NCBI GenBank assembly: GCA_029263075.1
Contig: JAJCYE010000023.1
Span: 1-56,035, forward strand
Length of the DNA: 56,035 nt
Direction of reading: 5' to 3'
DNA from: Actinomycetes bacterium
GTDB taxonomy: Bacteria > Actinomycetota > CADDZG01 > JAHWKV01
In this document: one piece after another, positions 9,489 through 17,827 of the stretch
How positions within the stretch are numbered: the first letter of the stretch is position 1
How the letters are laid out: each line of letters begins with the position of its first letter
Made by a program: the position numbers and the translations under genes
The notes under the pieces: model-generated
Told to the model about the DNA's origin: nothing
Seen by the model: only the letters and a program-made list of their open reading frames with translations
The model's database searches: none

Positions 9489-10568
9489 TTAAGCATTTTT
9501 TTGAGCGATTTTTGTAGGCGGCAGCTTCCTGAGCTCGGCGATGGCCTCTTTGAGCGTGGAGACCCCGATTACATCCATGTCCGAGCCGGCAGCCTGGCGG
9601 GCTTCATCGGCTTCGCCCTTGGGCACTAAGAAGACGTCGGCCCCTATAAGTCTCGCCCCCTTTACTTTTAAGGAGACCGAACCGACCGCACCCACTATCC
9701 CGCTGCGTTCGTCGGCGTTGCCGATGGTTCCTGTCCCGGCTATCGTCCGGCCCCCGGTCAGGTCTTCCGGGACCAGACGGTCGTAGATCGACAGCGCGTA
9801 GATAAGGCCGGCCGAAGGACCACCTATGTCCTTGCTGGAGATCGACACCTCGATAGGAGCCTTGCGGTACTGGACCAGTGTGGCTCCCAAGCCCGCACCG
9901 TCCCTGCCCTCGGCCGGATCGGTAGTTTTCACGGCAAGAGAGCGCATTTTGCCATCGCGCACCACGTCTAGCCGAACGGTTGCTCCCGGCGCGCGGCCCG
10001 CCAACTCGGCGCGCAACTCCTCAACCAGCAACACCGGCGTTGAGTCGATGGCAGTGATCACGTCGCCCGCAATCAGCTTGTCAGCCGCCGGGGAGTCCTC
10101 CGAGATCGTCGAGACAAAAACTCCCTCCGACCTATATGGCATACCCAACTCGCTCAGCGCGGCCACCGCCGCTTCCAGTTCACTTTGCGTCATCTGCGCC
10201 GCTTGGATGGACTCGGTGTGCTCCGGCGATTCGTCCGACGGGTAGATCGACTCTCGCGGGTAGACAATCTTGTCCGGGTCAAAGATCGCCTGCAGGATCT
10301 GGCTGCCGGTCGCACCCTCTGGGACTTTCACCTGGGCAGTGGTCAGGTGAATAGAGCCTTCCGATGGGTAGGTCTCGGCCGATATCCGGGTCCGCTTCGC
10401 CACATCGGGCGCCGGACCGGGCTCCAGGACCAGCAGCGGCAACTTGACGAACATGCCCAGAACGACAGCCGTTGCAACAAAAGAGGTAAGTACGAACCAC
10501 CGGGTGGCTCTCAACCACCACATCTGGCGCCGCAGATTCTTGGTGGCGCCGGAACCTAGTGCGTGCAC
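9489..10568 (-). CDS. YlbL-type PDZ / Lon-like (S16) protease
   Basis: N-terminal TM, PDZ region, GGPSAGLIYALSIYD (Ser) and KVKGARLIGADVFLVP (Lys) as in Lon-like dyad proteins. Start may be internal (10523). Confidence 0.88.
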   Translation of the reverse strand: MHALGSGATKNLRRQMWWLRATRWFVLTSFVATAVVLGMFVKLPLLVLEPGPAPDVAKRTRISAETYPSEGSIHLTTAQVKVPEGATGSQILQAIFDPDKIVYPRESIYPSDESPEHTESIQAAQMTQSELEAAVAALSELGMPYRSEGVFVSTISEDSPAADKLIAGDVITAIDSTPVLLVEELRAELAGRAPGATVRLDVVRDGKMRSLAVKTTDPAEGRDGAGLGATLVQYRKAPIEVSISSKDIGGPSAGLIYALSIYDRLVPEDLTGGRTIAGTGTIGNADERSGIVGAVGSVSLKVKGARLIGADVFLVPKGEADEARQAAGSDMDVIGVSTLKEAIAELRKLPPTKIAQKNA

Positions 10569-11740
10569 GGACCGGTATCCACGCCGGCACTGAGGGACCG
10601 GGCCCGGTCAACCCGGGAAGCTACCTCGGAGCCGGTGAGGGCGTAGGAAATTTTGGGGTTGACCAGCGAAGACGCAAATATGACCCCCGTAACATCGCCC
10701 TGTGCGTTGACGAACGGCCCGCCCGAGTTCCCGGGGTGAACCTCGGCGTCCAGTTGAAGGACGTCACGGGAGACCAGTTCTCGACTGTAGATATCCCGGC
10801 CCACGGCCCCCCGGAACAGGTCCCGCACCGCACCGGCGGTTACCGAGAAGGGCCCGCCGCCCGGGAAACCCAGCGCAGCCCCTTGTTCTCCCCGTGGGGC
10901 GATTCCTCTCTGGATGGCGAGGGGACTCCCGATTAGGCCGGTGGTCCGAAGGATCGCCAGGTCCAACTCCGGGTCGAACAGGACTACCGAAGTCCGGTGA
11001 GAACCGGCGGAGTCGGTCACCGTCGGACGGTCCACCCCCGCCACAACGTGCGCGTTGGTCACCACCAAACCGGGGGCGGCCACAAAGCCCGAACCCGAAG
11101 TCTGCCTCCCGCAACCCAACGACGTGATCTTGAGGACACTCGGACGGACTGAGGCAACGACACCGTCCAAATTCGGAATCCCGGTCAGCGGGACCGCCGG
11201 GGCGGGTGAGGGTTCCAGCTCGGCGAATACCGGAGGGAAGCCCGACGGGAGCAGACTTCGTTGAATTGTTGAAAACACCGATGGCGCCGGCGGCAGTTTG
11301 TCGGTCAGGCCCCGCATTACCTTGGATTCTTGGAACGCAGGCGACACCGCACCCAGACCGACTTGAGCCAGCATCCCGCCAATCAGCCAGGTACTCAGCA
11401 GCGTGACCAGCACCGCAACCCCGAGGCCACCCACCGAGTTGACCACCCCCAAAGGGGAGGCTTTGGGTACCGCCCAAGTGGCCTTGGCGCCGATAAACTT
11501 GCCGACCGTCCCGACCAGCGAAGCGACACCGAACAGAGTCGCAACCACCACCGCGATACGCAGCCCAGGGTTGTCTACCAGGTCCCCGAAGATCGGCCCC
11601 AACTTGGCGCCCAGGACCAACCCAAGGATGAATCCTGCATAGGAGAAGACCTGAACCGCCGCCCCCTGAAGAAAACCGTGAAGCGCGGAAACCGCGACCA
11701 GGGTCAGGATGACCAGATCGACCCAGTTGAGCTCGGTCAC
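10556..11740 (-). CDS. marP: MarP-like membrane serine protease (CvpA-like TM region plus trypsin domain)
   Basis: MTELNWVDLVILTLVAVSALHGFLQGAAVQ with CvpA-like helices; TNAHVVAG and HPGNSGGPFV catalytic motifs. Confidence 0.88.
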   Translation of the reverse strand: MTELNWVDLVILTLVAVSALHGFLQGAAVQVFSYAGFILGLVLGAKLGPIFGDLVDNPGLRIAVVVATLFGVASLVGTVGKFIGAKATWAVPKASPLGVVNSVGGLGVAVLVTLLSTWLIGGMLAQVGLGAVSPAFQESKVMRGLTDKLPPAPSVFSTIQRSLLPSGFPPVFAELEPSPAPAVPLTGIPNLDGVVASVRPSVLKITSLGCGRQTSGSGFVAAPGLVVTNAHVVAGVDRPTVTDSAGSHRTSVVLFDPELDLAILRTTGLIGSPLAIQRGIAPRGEQGAALGFPGGGPFSVTAGAVRDLFRGAVGRDIYSRELVSRDVLQLDAEVHPGNSGGPFVNAQGDVTGVIFASSLVNPKISYALTGSEVASRVDRARSLSAGVDTGPCTH

Positions 11741-11806
11741 TGCCCCTGTGCCCTCAGCACCGGCGCGCGCTGCGCCATTTGACGTCTCATCGAGTGGGGA
11801 TTCCGG

Positions 11807-12811
11807 TCAGGGACTCGTTGACGCGAACATGTCCTTCAGCAGGTGCATGGTCTCCAGGCACTTGCCGGCTCCGAAAACCACACACTCCAGCGGCCTGTCG
11901 GTCAGGTGAACGGGCACGTCGCACTCCTCCGCAATCCTCATGTCCAGTCCTCTCAGCATCCCACTTCCGCCGGTGAGAGCTATTCCCCGATCCATGATGT
12001 CCTGACCCAGTTCCGGCGGCGTCTCCGCGAGTGCCGACACCACCGCTTCAACTATCTGTGACACCGGCTCGGAAATGGCCTCCCGGATTTCCTCCGACGA
12101 AATCTTCAGGGTCTTCGGCATTCCCGTCGCCAGGTCCCGGCCCTTGATCTCCGCCTTTTCTTCAACGGCGAGAGGAAAGGCGGAACCGATCGCTATCTTG
12201 ATTTGTTCGGCGGTGCGCTCCCCAACAACAATCGCGTACTCCTTGCGGATGTGCCGGGCGATGGCGTCGTCAATGTCGAACCCTCCCACCCGGATGGATT
12301 TGTTGACCACAACCCCTCCCATGGCCAGCACTCCGACCTCGCTGGTACCGCCTCCAATGTCGACGATGAAGTTGCCCGTCGGTTCCTGGATGGGAAGGCC
12401 TGCGCCGATCGCTGCAGCTACCGGTTCCTCGATCAGGTACACGGTGCGGGCTCCGGCGGCGAGTGCCGCATCTTGAACTGCCCTGCGCTCCACTCCGGTG
12501 ATTGCCGAGGGTATGGCGATAAGCACCTTGGTTCGCGCCATCTTCCGGACGCCGACCTTCTGCATCAAAAGGTGGATGTAACGCTCGGTTATGTCGAAAT
12601 CACTGATGGCGCCCCGCCTCAAGGGCCGTTCGGCCACGATGTATCCGGGGGTGCGCCCGATCATGCGCCACGCCTCCTGGCCTACGGCCAGGACCTGATT
12701 GTTCTCTCGATTGAGGGCTATAACCGTTGGCTCGTTGAGCACGATCCCCTGGCCGCTCGCGTAGATCAGGGTGTTGGCAGTACCCAGGTCTATCGCCAGG
12801 TCGCGGCCCAT
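11807..12811 (-). CDS. mreB: Rod shape-determining protein MreB/Mbl
   Basis: MGRDLAIDLGTANTLIYASGQGIVLNEPTVIA and FIVDIGGGTSEVGVLAMGGVV actin-fold motifs. Confidence 0.95.
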   Translation of the reverse strand: MGRDLAIDLGTANTLIYASGQGIVLNEPTVIALNRENNQVLAVGQEAWRMIGRTPGYIVAERPLRRGAISDFDITERYIHLLMQKVGVRKMARTKVLIAIPSAITGVERRAVQDAALAAGARTVYLIEEPVAAAIGAGLPIQEPTGNFIVDIGGGTSEVGVLAMGGVVVNKSIRVGGFDIDDAIARHIRKEYAIVVGERTAEQIKIAIGSAFPLAVEEKAEIKGRDLATGMPKTLKISSEEIREAISEPVSQIVEAVVSALAETPPELGQDIMDRGIALTGGSGMLRGLDMRIAEECDVPVHLTDRPLECVVFGAGKCLETMHLLKDMFASTSP

Positions 12812-12824
12812 TTGTGTGCTCCGA

Positions 12825-12989
12825 TCAGCTTACTTTGCGGTCCTTACCTTCCCCTTCCGGGGCGAGAGCTTTGATGGCGCGCTGGAACGAGTCGACCGAT
12901 TTGGCGGGATCGTTGGGGGTCTTCATCCTCATCGACAGATACCCAATGAGGGCGGTGGCCATTACAACGGCAAAGATGAGATAGGCCAA
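12825..12989 (-). CDS. Small single-TM protein (54 aa), TTG start
   Basis: Not in ORF track. (M)AYLIFAVVMATALIGYLSMRMKTPNDPAKSVDSFQRAIKALAPEGEGKDRKVS; GGAGG just upstream of TTG; ends just before mreB. Confidence 0.65.
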   Translation of the reverse strand: MAYLIFAVVMATALIGYLSMRMKTPNDPAKSVDSFQRAIKALAPEGEGKDRKVS

Positions 12990-13093
12990 TTGGTTCCTCC
13001 GGGAAACTTCTTTCTAGGCCAGCGCTAGTGAGGCCTAGAGTAACCGAACCCCTGGTGAATTCGGGAACCATTGAGGCGATTGGCGAATAAAAA

Positions 13094-13117
13094 GGAGCAC
13101 CGGCTAACCGGTGCTCC
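13094..13117 (-). terminator. Intrinsic terminator
   Basis: GGAGCACCGG-TTAG-CCGGTGCTCC followed on the minus strand by TTTTTATT. Confidence 0.75.
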
Positions 13118-13142
13118 GTTTAAAAATCTATAAAGACTTTGA

Positions 13143-13226
13143 CTAGTTGCGCAGTGCCAGTGCCAGAACGTAAGCCAGGCCCAACACACACAAGATAATC
13201 CAAAATACCGGGTTGACGAGGTCCAC
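13143..13226 (-). CDS. 27-aa hydrophobic microprotein (putative), GTG start
   Basis: MDLVNPVFWIILCVLGLAYVLALALRN; AGAGGGGGA upstream of GTG; followed by the terminator at 13094..13117. Confidence 0.45.
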   Translation of the reverse strand: MDLVNPVFWIILCVLGLAYVLALALRN

Positions 13227-13367
13227 CGGAAATTTCCCCCTCTCTGGTGTCCAATTCCTTCTGCAGAGCTGAAGTGTACAGGTTTGCGGATTTGGAACAA
13301 CCGACATTTTATCCCTACGCCTCCCAGGTTGCATCAACTGGTTTCTGAGGAATGACAAACTAGGTGA

Positions 13368-14510
13368 ATGGAAGGCATCGACAACTCCGAGCTGACCCGC
13401 CGGCTCCTGCAGATCCCGCTGTTTCGTGAGATCAACAACGCCCTGCGGGGGCAGTCCGGACCGGTGGATTGGAAAATCGCCGCTGAGATCTCCGAGGCGG
13501 TAGCCGCTTCCGGCACCCGAAGCAGCAAACCGTCGGCAGGCGACATCGAGGAGTTCCAGCAGGCATGCCGTATTGCCGAACTGGCGGTGGTCGGCCACAC
13601 CGGTCTCGGGCCGGTTCAAGGTGTCACCGATGTCCGGCTCCTATGGCGCAGCCAGTGGTCCCAGGTGAACCTGGATGCTCTCAAGCCACTCGTTGAACGG
13701 CTGGCATCCAAGTTGAGGGACAACGCGGGTGCCGGGATCGGCGCCGGGCCCGCAGGGCCCCTGGTGGGAGCGATCAGCCCCTTCTTAATGGGATCTCAGG
13801 TCGGGCTGGTGGTCGGCTACCTCTCTCACAAGGGATTGGGCATGTGGGACCTGTGCCTGCCGAGGACCAAGGCCGGCCGCCTCTACTTCAACTACCCCAA
13901 CGTCTTGGAAGTCGAGCAGGATCTTCAGGTCCCCCCCAGGGAATTTCGCATGTGGCTGGCCATTCACGAGGTGGCCCATGAAATCCACTTTCAAGCGGTG
14001 TCCTGGATGCATCCCTATCTGATCGGTTTGGTCGAGCAGTACATGGACGCCGCGGAAATCGACTCGTCCCAATTGGCATCCCGCTTCGGCAACCTGTCCG
14101 ACCCATCGGAATTAAGCACCATCCTGCAACGGCCGGAGGACCTGTTTCCGCTGCTACGATCCCCCGCCCAAGAGGTGCTGGTCGAAAGAATCTTGTGCTT
14201 TACCAGCGCGGCCGAGGGATACGGCGACTGGGTGCTTCGGAAGGCCGGATCGGGTTTGACCGAATCCTTCGACAAGATCTCCGAGGGCATGACGCGCCGG
14301 CGGGCGGAACGGTCCTCGCCCGAACGGATGATGGAAAAGATGTTCGGGCTCGACCTGGGCAACGAACAGCAGCGCCGGGGCCAGCGTTTTGTCAGCGCCA
14401 TCGCATCCGCCGGGGGCTTGGAACGTCTGTGGGTAAAGCCCGAGAACCTTCCAGACCTGGGAGAACTGGCGCAACCCGACCGCTGGCTCAGCCGGGTGGG
14501 AACCGCCTAA
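13368..14510 (+). CDS. DUF2342 / zinicin-like zinc metalloprotease family protein
   Basis: MWLAIHEVAHEIHFQAVSWMHPYLIGLVEQYM (HExxH) and family-like N-terminal half. Confidence 0.85.
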   Translation: MEGIDNSELTRRLLQIPLFREINNALRGQSGPVDWKIAAEISEAVAASGTRSSKPSAGDIEEFQQACRIAELAVVGHTGLGPVQGVTDVRLLWRSQWSQVNLDALKPLVERLASKLRDNAGAGIGAGPAGPLVGAISPFLMGSQVGLVVGYLSHKGLGMWDLCLPRTKAGRLYFNYPNVLEVEQDLQVPPREFRMWLAIHEVAHEIHFQAVSWMHPYLIGLVEQYMDAAEIDSSQLASRFGNLSDPSELSTILQRPEDLFPLLRSPAQEVLVERILCFTSAAEGYGDWVLRKAGSGLTESFDKISEGMTRRRAERSSPERMMEKMFGLDLGNEQQRRGQRFVSAIASAGGLERLWVKPENLPDLGELAQPDRWLSRVGTA

Positions 14511-14531
14511 GCCCCTACCCCCGGGGCCGAT

Positions 14532-15281
14532 TTAAGCCCGGATAGACGCCATGATCACCGGACCCTGCGGGGTGGTGTTGCCGGGGTTGGGTTCCCGGGT
14601 GACGGCCAGGGTCTCCTCCGACCCAACGGGCGTGTTCACCAAAATCGTTCGGATCCCGTCCTCAGGGACGAAGTCGGCAACCGGCCTCGGATCTCCCCCG
14701 GCTATCAACCAAAGGGTGTAGACATCGTCGCCCGGCTCTTCCAGCCCGGAAACGACAACCGCCGCCTTTCCCCGGTCGGCTGAAACGAAAGCCTTGCCGT
14801 AGGCACCCCCGAACTCGGCCGTCGCGTTCATTGCGATGATCACGGAGGTGGGAGAGCCGATAATTTCCAGGGCATCCCGCTGGGCGACCACAAGTTGTTG
14901 TTCGGTGGTCCGGTCGGGGTTATCCAGTTGACGGACCACCACTCCCCCCACTAGGAAAGCCAAGACGCAGGCGGCGGCCAGGCCGGCCCACTGCCAGCGC
15001 TGACCCCGTACAGAGACCTTCTTGATCGGCGTGGGGGCGGGAGCTGTATGCAGTTGGGCGGTCTGGCCCGCCAACTGCATGATCTTGTCCTTCATGTCTC
15101 CGGGAGCCTGGCGGCCCGGCACCGCCATGGCCAGCATGCCGGCGGTTTCCCGGTGCTCGGCCAGAGCCCGTGAACATTCCGAACAGAATTTGAGGTGGGC
15201 TTCGAGCTCTCGCTCTTCATCGGCGGGCAGGGCGTCCAGGGCGAAGAGGGGAACGAGCTCTTTTAGCTGATCATGAGTCAT
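14532..15281 (-). CDS. Anti-sigma factor, RskA-like with N-terminal zinc-type motif
   Basis: HLKFCSECSRALAEH; single TM; C-terminal MNATAEFGGAYGKAFVSADRGKAAVVVSGLEEPGDDVYTLWLIAGGDPRPVADF. Confidence 0.88.
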   Translation of the reverse strand: MTHDQLKELVPLFALDALPADEERELEAHLKFCSECSRALAEHRETAGMLAMAVPGRQAPGDMKDKIMQLAGQTAQLHTAPAPTPIKKVSVRGQRWQWAGLAAACVLAFLVGGVVVRQLDNPDRTTEQQLVVAQRDALEIIGSPTSVIIAMNATAEFGGAYGKAFVSADRGKAAVVVSGLEEPGDDVYTLWLIAGGDPRPVADFVPEDGIRTILVNTPVGSEETLAVTREPNPGNTTPQGPVIMASIRA

Positions 15282-15876
15282 AAGACCCGGTCACCTCGCT
15301 TTGCGCCAACAACGCCCGCAAACGGATCATACCGTCGCGCATACGGGTCTTGGCCGTGCCCAGGGGGATGTTGAGGCGCTCGGCGACGTCGCTGTAAGTC
15401 AGCCCTTGAAGGTAGGCCAATTCCAGGGCCTCCCGCTGTACCAGCGATAGCTCACTCAGGGCCGCCAAGACCTTGGTCTTGCGGATGGAGATCCAGGCAG
15501 CCTCGATGACCTCATCTTCGGAGGACTCTTGAGGTTCGGCGGCGAAGTTCTCCTCGCGACGGCGGACCGAGGCCTCTCGACGGACGGCGTCAACCGCTTT
15601 GTGGTGCACGATGCCCATCAGAAACGAGCCAGCGGAGCCACGGGTGGCGTCAAAGCTGTCGGGCCTTTGCCACAAAGCTAAAAACGCCTCCTGCACAATG
15701 TCCTCCGCGATAGTCCTGCTGCCGCAAACCTTGAATGCCAGCCCCAGGGCAGAGTTGGCATACCGGTCGTACAGGGCTGCAAGGCAGCGCTGATCCCCGG
15801 AGGCAAGGCCGCTGAGCAGACTCAATTCATCGGACGGCTCTTCGACCTTAGTAGGCCTTTTTGTCCTGCTCTTCAT
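15271..15876 (-). CDS. ECF RNA polymerase sigma factor, SigK-like
   Basis: Sigma region 2 (IAEDIVQEAFLALWQRPDSFD) and region 4 (LSLVQREALELAYLQGLTYSDVAERLNIPLGTAKTRMRDGMIRLR); overlaps the anti-sigma gene. Confidence 0.93.
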   Translation of the reverse strand: MKSRTKRPTKVEEPSDELSLLSGLASGDQRCLAALYDRYANSALGLAFKVCGSRTIAEDIVQEAFLALWQRPDSFDATRGSAGSFLMGIVHHKAVDAVRREASVRRREENFAAEPQESSEDEVIEAAWISIRKTKVLAALSELSLVQREALELAYLQGLTYSDVAERLNIPLGTAKTRMRDGMIRLRALLAQSEVTGSYDS

Positions 15877-16074
15877 AGGTCTATTCGAAAGCCTCGATCA
15901 AAAGGATTGGACAGTCTGCAGCGGGAGATCCGCTTAAAGAGTTCCAAGACTTCCAAAACTAACCTGGACATCTCCACCAATCCGATGTTGTCTATAGGCG
16001 GCTCACCCGGGACGATCCGGGTGTTCAGAGGATATGCGGTAAGTGCTCTGGCGGAACGAATAGGGAGGTTCAGC

Positions 16075-16461
16075 GTGACCCTGGCTCAAAAGTTCGCGAC
16101 CACCTTCGGGGGCGTCTACGTCCTGGTTGGCCTGATTGGATTCCTACCCTTCTTGGGAGGCACCTACAACCAGGACCCGGATGAATTGCTCGGCATCTTC
16201 GGCATCACGGCAGTCCACAACATTGTTCACCTGCTCATCGGAGGGGCGTTCCTCGGCGCCGCTAAGACCGATGCGATGGCCCGGCAGGCATCGATCGGCA
16301 TCGGAGCCGTCTACGTCTTGGTCGGCATCATCGGTCTGTTGAGCCTGGACTTCATCAACGACCTGCTGAACATCAATGCAGCCGACAACGTACTTCACTT
16401 CGTTACCGGCATCGCCGCGGTGGCGGTTGGGCTCGCGGGACGAAAGGTTGTCGCCGGGTAG
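16075..16461 (+). CDS. DUF4383-type four-TM membrane protein, copy 1
   Basis: GTG at 16075 after GGGAGG; MTLAQKFATTFGGVYVLVGLIGFLPFLGGTYNQDPDELLGIFGITAVHNIVHLLIGGAF. Confidence 0.8.
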   Translation: MTLAQKFATTFGGVYVLVGLIGFLPFLGGTYNQDPDELLGIFGITAVHNIVHLLIGGAFLGAAKTDAMARQASIGIGAVYVLVGIIGLLSLDFINDLLNINAADNVLHFVTGIAAVAVGLAGRKVVAG

Positions 16462-16477
16462 TCACAAGCTTTCTTGC

Positions 16478-16513
16478 AAAGGGCCCCTCCCACCGAGGGG
16501 CCCTTTCATTTTC
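16478..16513 (+). terminator. Intrinsic terminator
   Basis: AAAGGGCCCCTC-CCACC-GAGGGGCCCTTT followed by CATTTT. Confidence 0.85.
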
Positions 16514-16609
16514 GGAGTGGTTTTCCGCATTCTTTTACTCCGGGCCAATCCAAACACCTCCCGAACTCGGAATATCCAGCAAACGTTCGATTCGATAGGG
16601 AGGTAAGGC

Positions 16610-16996
16610 ATGAGCTTGGCCCAGAAGTTTGCCACCACGTTCGGGGGCGTCTACGTACTGGTTGGGATCGTCGGATTCATTTCATTCTTTGGGGGGACCG
16701 CCGACCAATCCCCAAATGCGTTGTTGGGGATCTTCGGCGTAACCGCCCTGCACAACGTTGTTCACCTGCTTGTCGGATTCGCCTTCCTCGCAGGAGCCCA
16801 GAATGACTCCGTTGCACGCATGGTTTCGATAGCCATCGGCGCCGTTTACACACTCGTCGGCGCAATCGGGGTCCTCAACCTCGCCTTCGTCACCGATCTG
16901 CTCAACATCAACCTGGCCGACAACCTCCTTCACTTCGCCACCGGCCTGCTGGCTCTGGCAATCGGGTTTCAGGGACGCAAGGCCGTTGCCGCTTAA
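16610..16996 (+). CDS. DUF4383-type four-TM membrane protein, copy 2
   Basis: MSLAQKFATTFGGVYVLVGIVGFISFFGGTADQSPNALLGIFGVTALHNVVHLLVGFAF; clearly similar to copy 1 throughout. Confidence 0.85.
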   Translation: MSLAQKFATTFGGVYVLVGIVGFISFFGGTADQSPNALLGIFGVTALHNVVHLLVGFAFLAGAQNDSVARMVSIAIGAVYTLVGAIGVLNLAFVTDLLNINLADNLLHFATGLLALAIGFQGRKAVAA

Positions 16997-17010
16997 TCCA
17001 TGGACAATCC

Positions 17011-17046
17011 CCCAAGAAGGTGGCCTCTGCCACCTTCTTGGGTTTT
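17011..17046 (+). terminator. Intrinsic terminator
   Basis: CCCAAGAAGGTGGC-CTCT-GCCACCTTCTTGGG followed by TTTT. Confidence 0.88.
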
Positions 17047-17177
17047 CCGATTCCTGGGCCTAGGTGTTAAAGTAAGTTCTGAGGGCACAGCCCAGGTTCA
17101 TGCGCACGTGCAGTACCAGCAGTTCCCTCCATGTCGGGCAACCGGCAAGGTGTATTTGTTGAAGGAGGGGATTGCAC

Positions 17178-17387
17178 ATGGCCAGTGGCACGGTTAAGTG
17201 GTTCAGCGCTGAGAAGGGTTACGGCTTTATTTCACGATCCGATGGAGACGACGTATTCGTGCATTTCAGCGCAATTGACGGCGACGGTTACCGCAACCTC
17301 GACGAGGGACAAGCCGTCGAGTTCGAAGTGACCCAGGGGCCCAAGGGACTCCAGGCGTCGTCCGTCCGTCCGGTGGATCCCGCTTGA
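17178..17387 (+). CDS. Cold shock protein, CspA family
   Basis: [75 protein letters not shown] upstream. Confidence 0.96.
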   Translation: MASGTVKWFSAEKGYGFISRSDGDDVFVHFSAIDGDGYRNLDEGQAVEFEVTQGPKGLQASSVRPVDPA

Positions 17388-17749
17388 ATTTAGCCTCACA
17401 GATAGCCTGGGAAGGCAGAGTCGGGGACGCCGATCTTAGGATCGAGATCCCTCCATCCGGTCGCATTCACGCCGAGTGGAGAACCCCCGCAGGTGCGCGT
17501 AATAAGGTTGTCGATTCCATCGAGCAACTCGAACGAAGCGTCCTATTCCAACTGATCATCGGCACCGAAGGCGGATCCAAGATCTGCGAAGAGGTCGCCG
17601 ACGCAGTTGCTCTGTCTTTGGCTAACCGAGGCCCGACGACGGGTCGGGACCCGGCAGCACCTCCGCCGCCACGGCGGCGGGCCAGGCCCGGTGGCCCACC
17701 CAAACGTCGTGGTGGGGCCGGCGGAAGCCGGGGACGCCGGAGGCGTTAA
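17384..17749 (+). CDS. Hypothetical protein with Arg/Gly/Pro-rich C-terminal tail, overlapping csp stop
   Basis: TTG start overlaps the csp [86 protein letters not shown]... then [25 protein letters not shown]. Confidence 0.6.
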   Translation: MNLASQIAWEGRVGDADLRIEIPPSGRIHAEWRTPAGARNKVVDSIEQLERSVLFQLIIGTEGGSKICEEVADAVALSLANRGPTTGRDPAAPPPPRRRARPGGPPKRRGGAGGSRGRRRR

Positions 17750-17773
17750 GCCACCACCAAGATTCGCAACTAC

Positions 17774-17807
17774 AAAGAGCCTGCGCATTCACTGCGCAGG
17801 CTCTTTT
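17774..17807 (+). terminator. Intrinsic terminator, possibly bidirectional
   Basis: AAAGAGCCTGCGCA-TTCAC-TGCGCAGGCTCTTTT between convergent genes. Confidence 0.85.
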
Positions 17808-17827
17808 GTGTCGTCTTAATGTACGGA

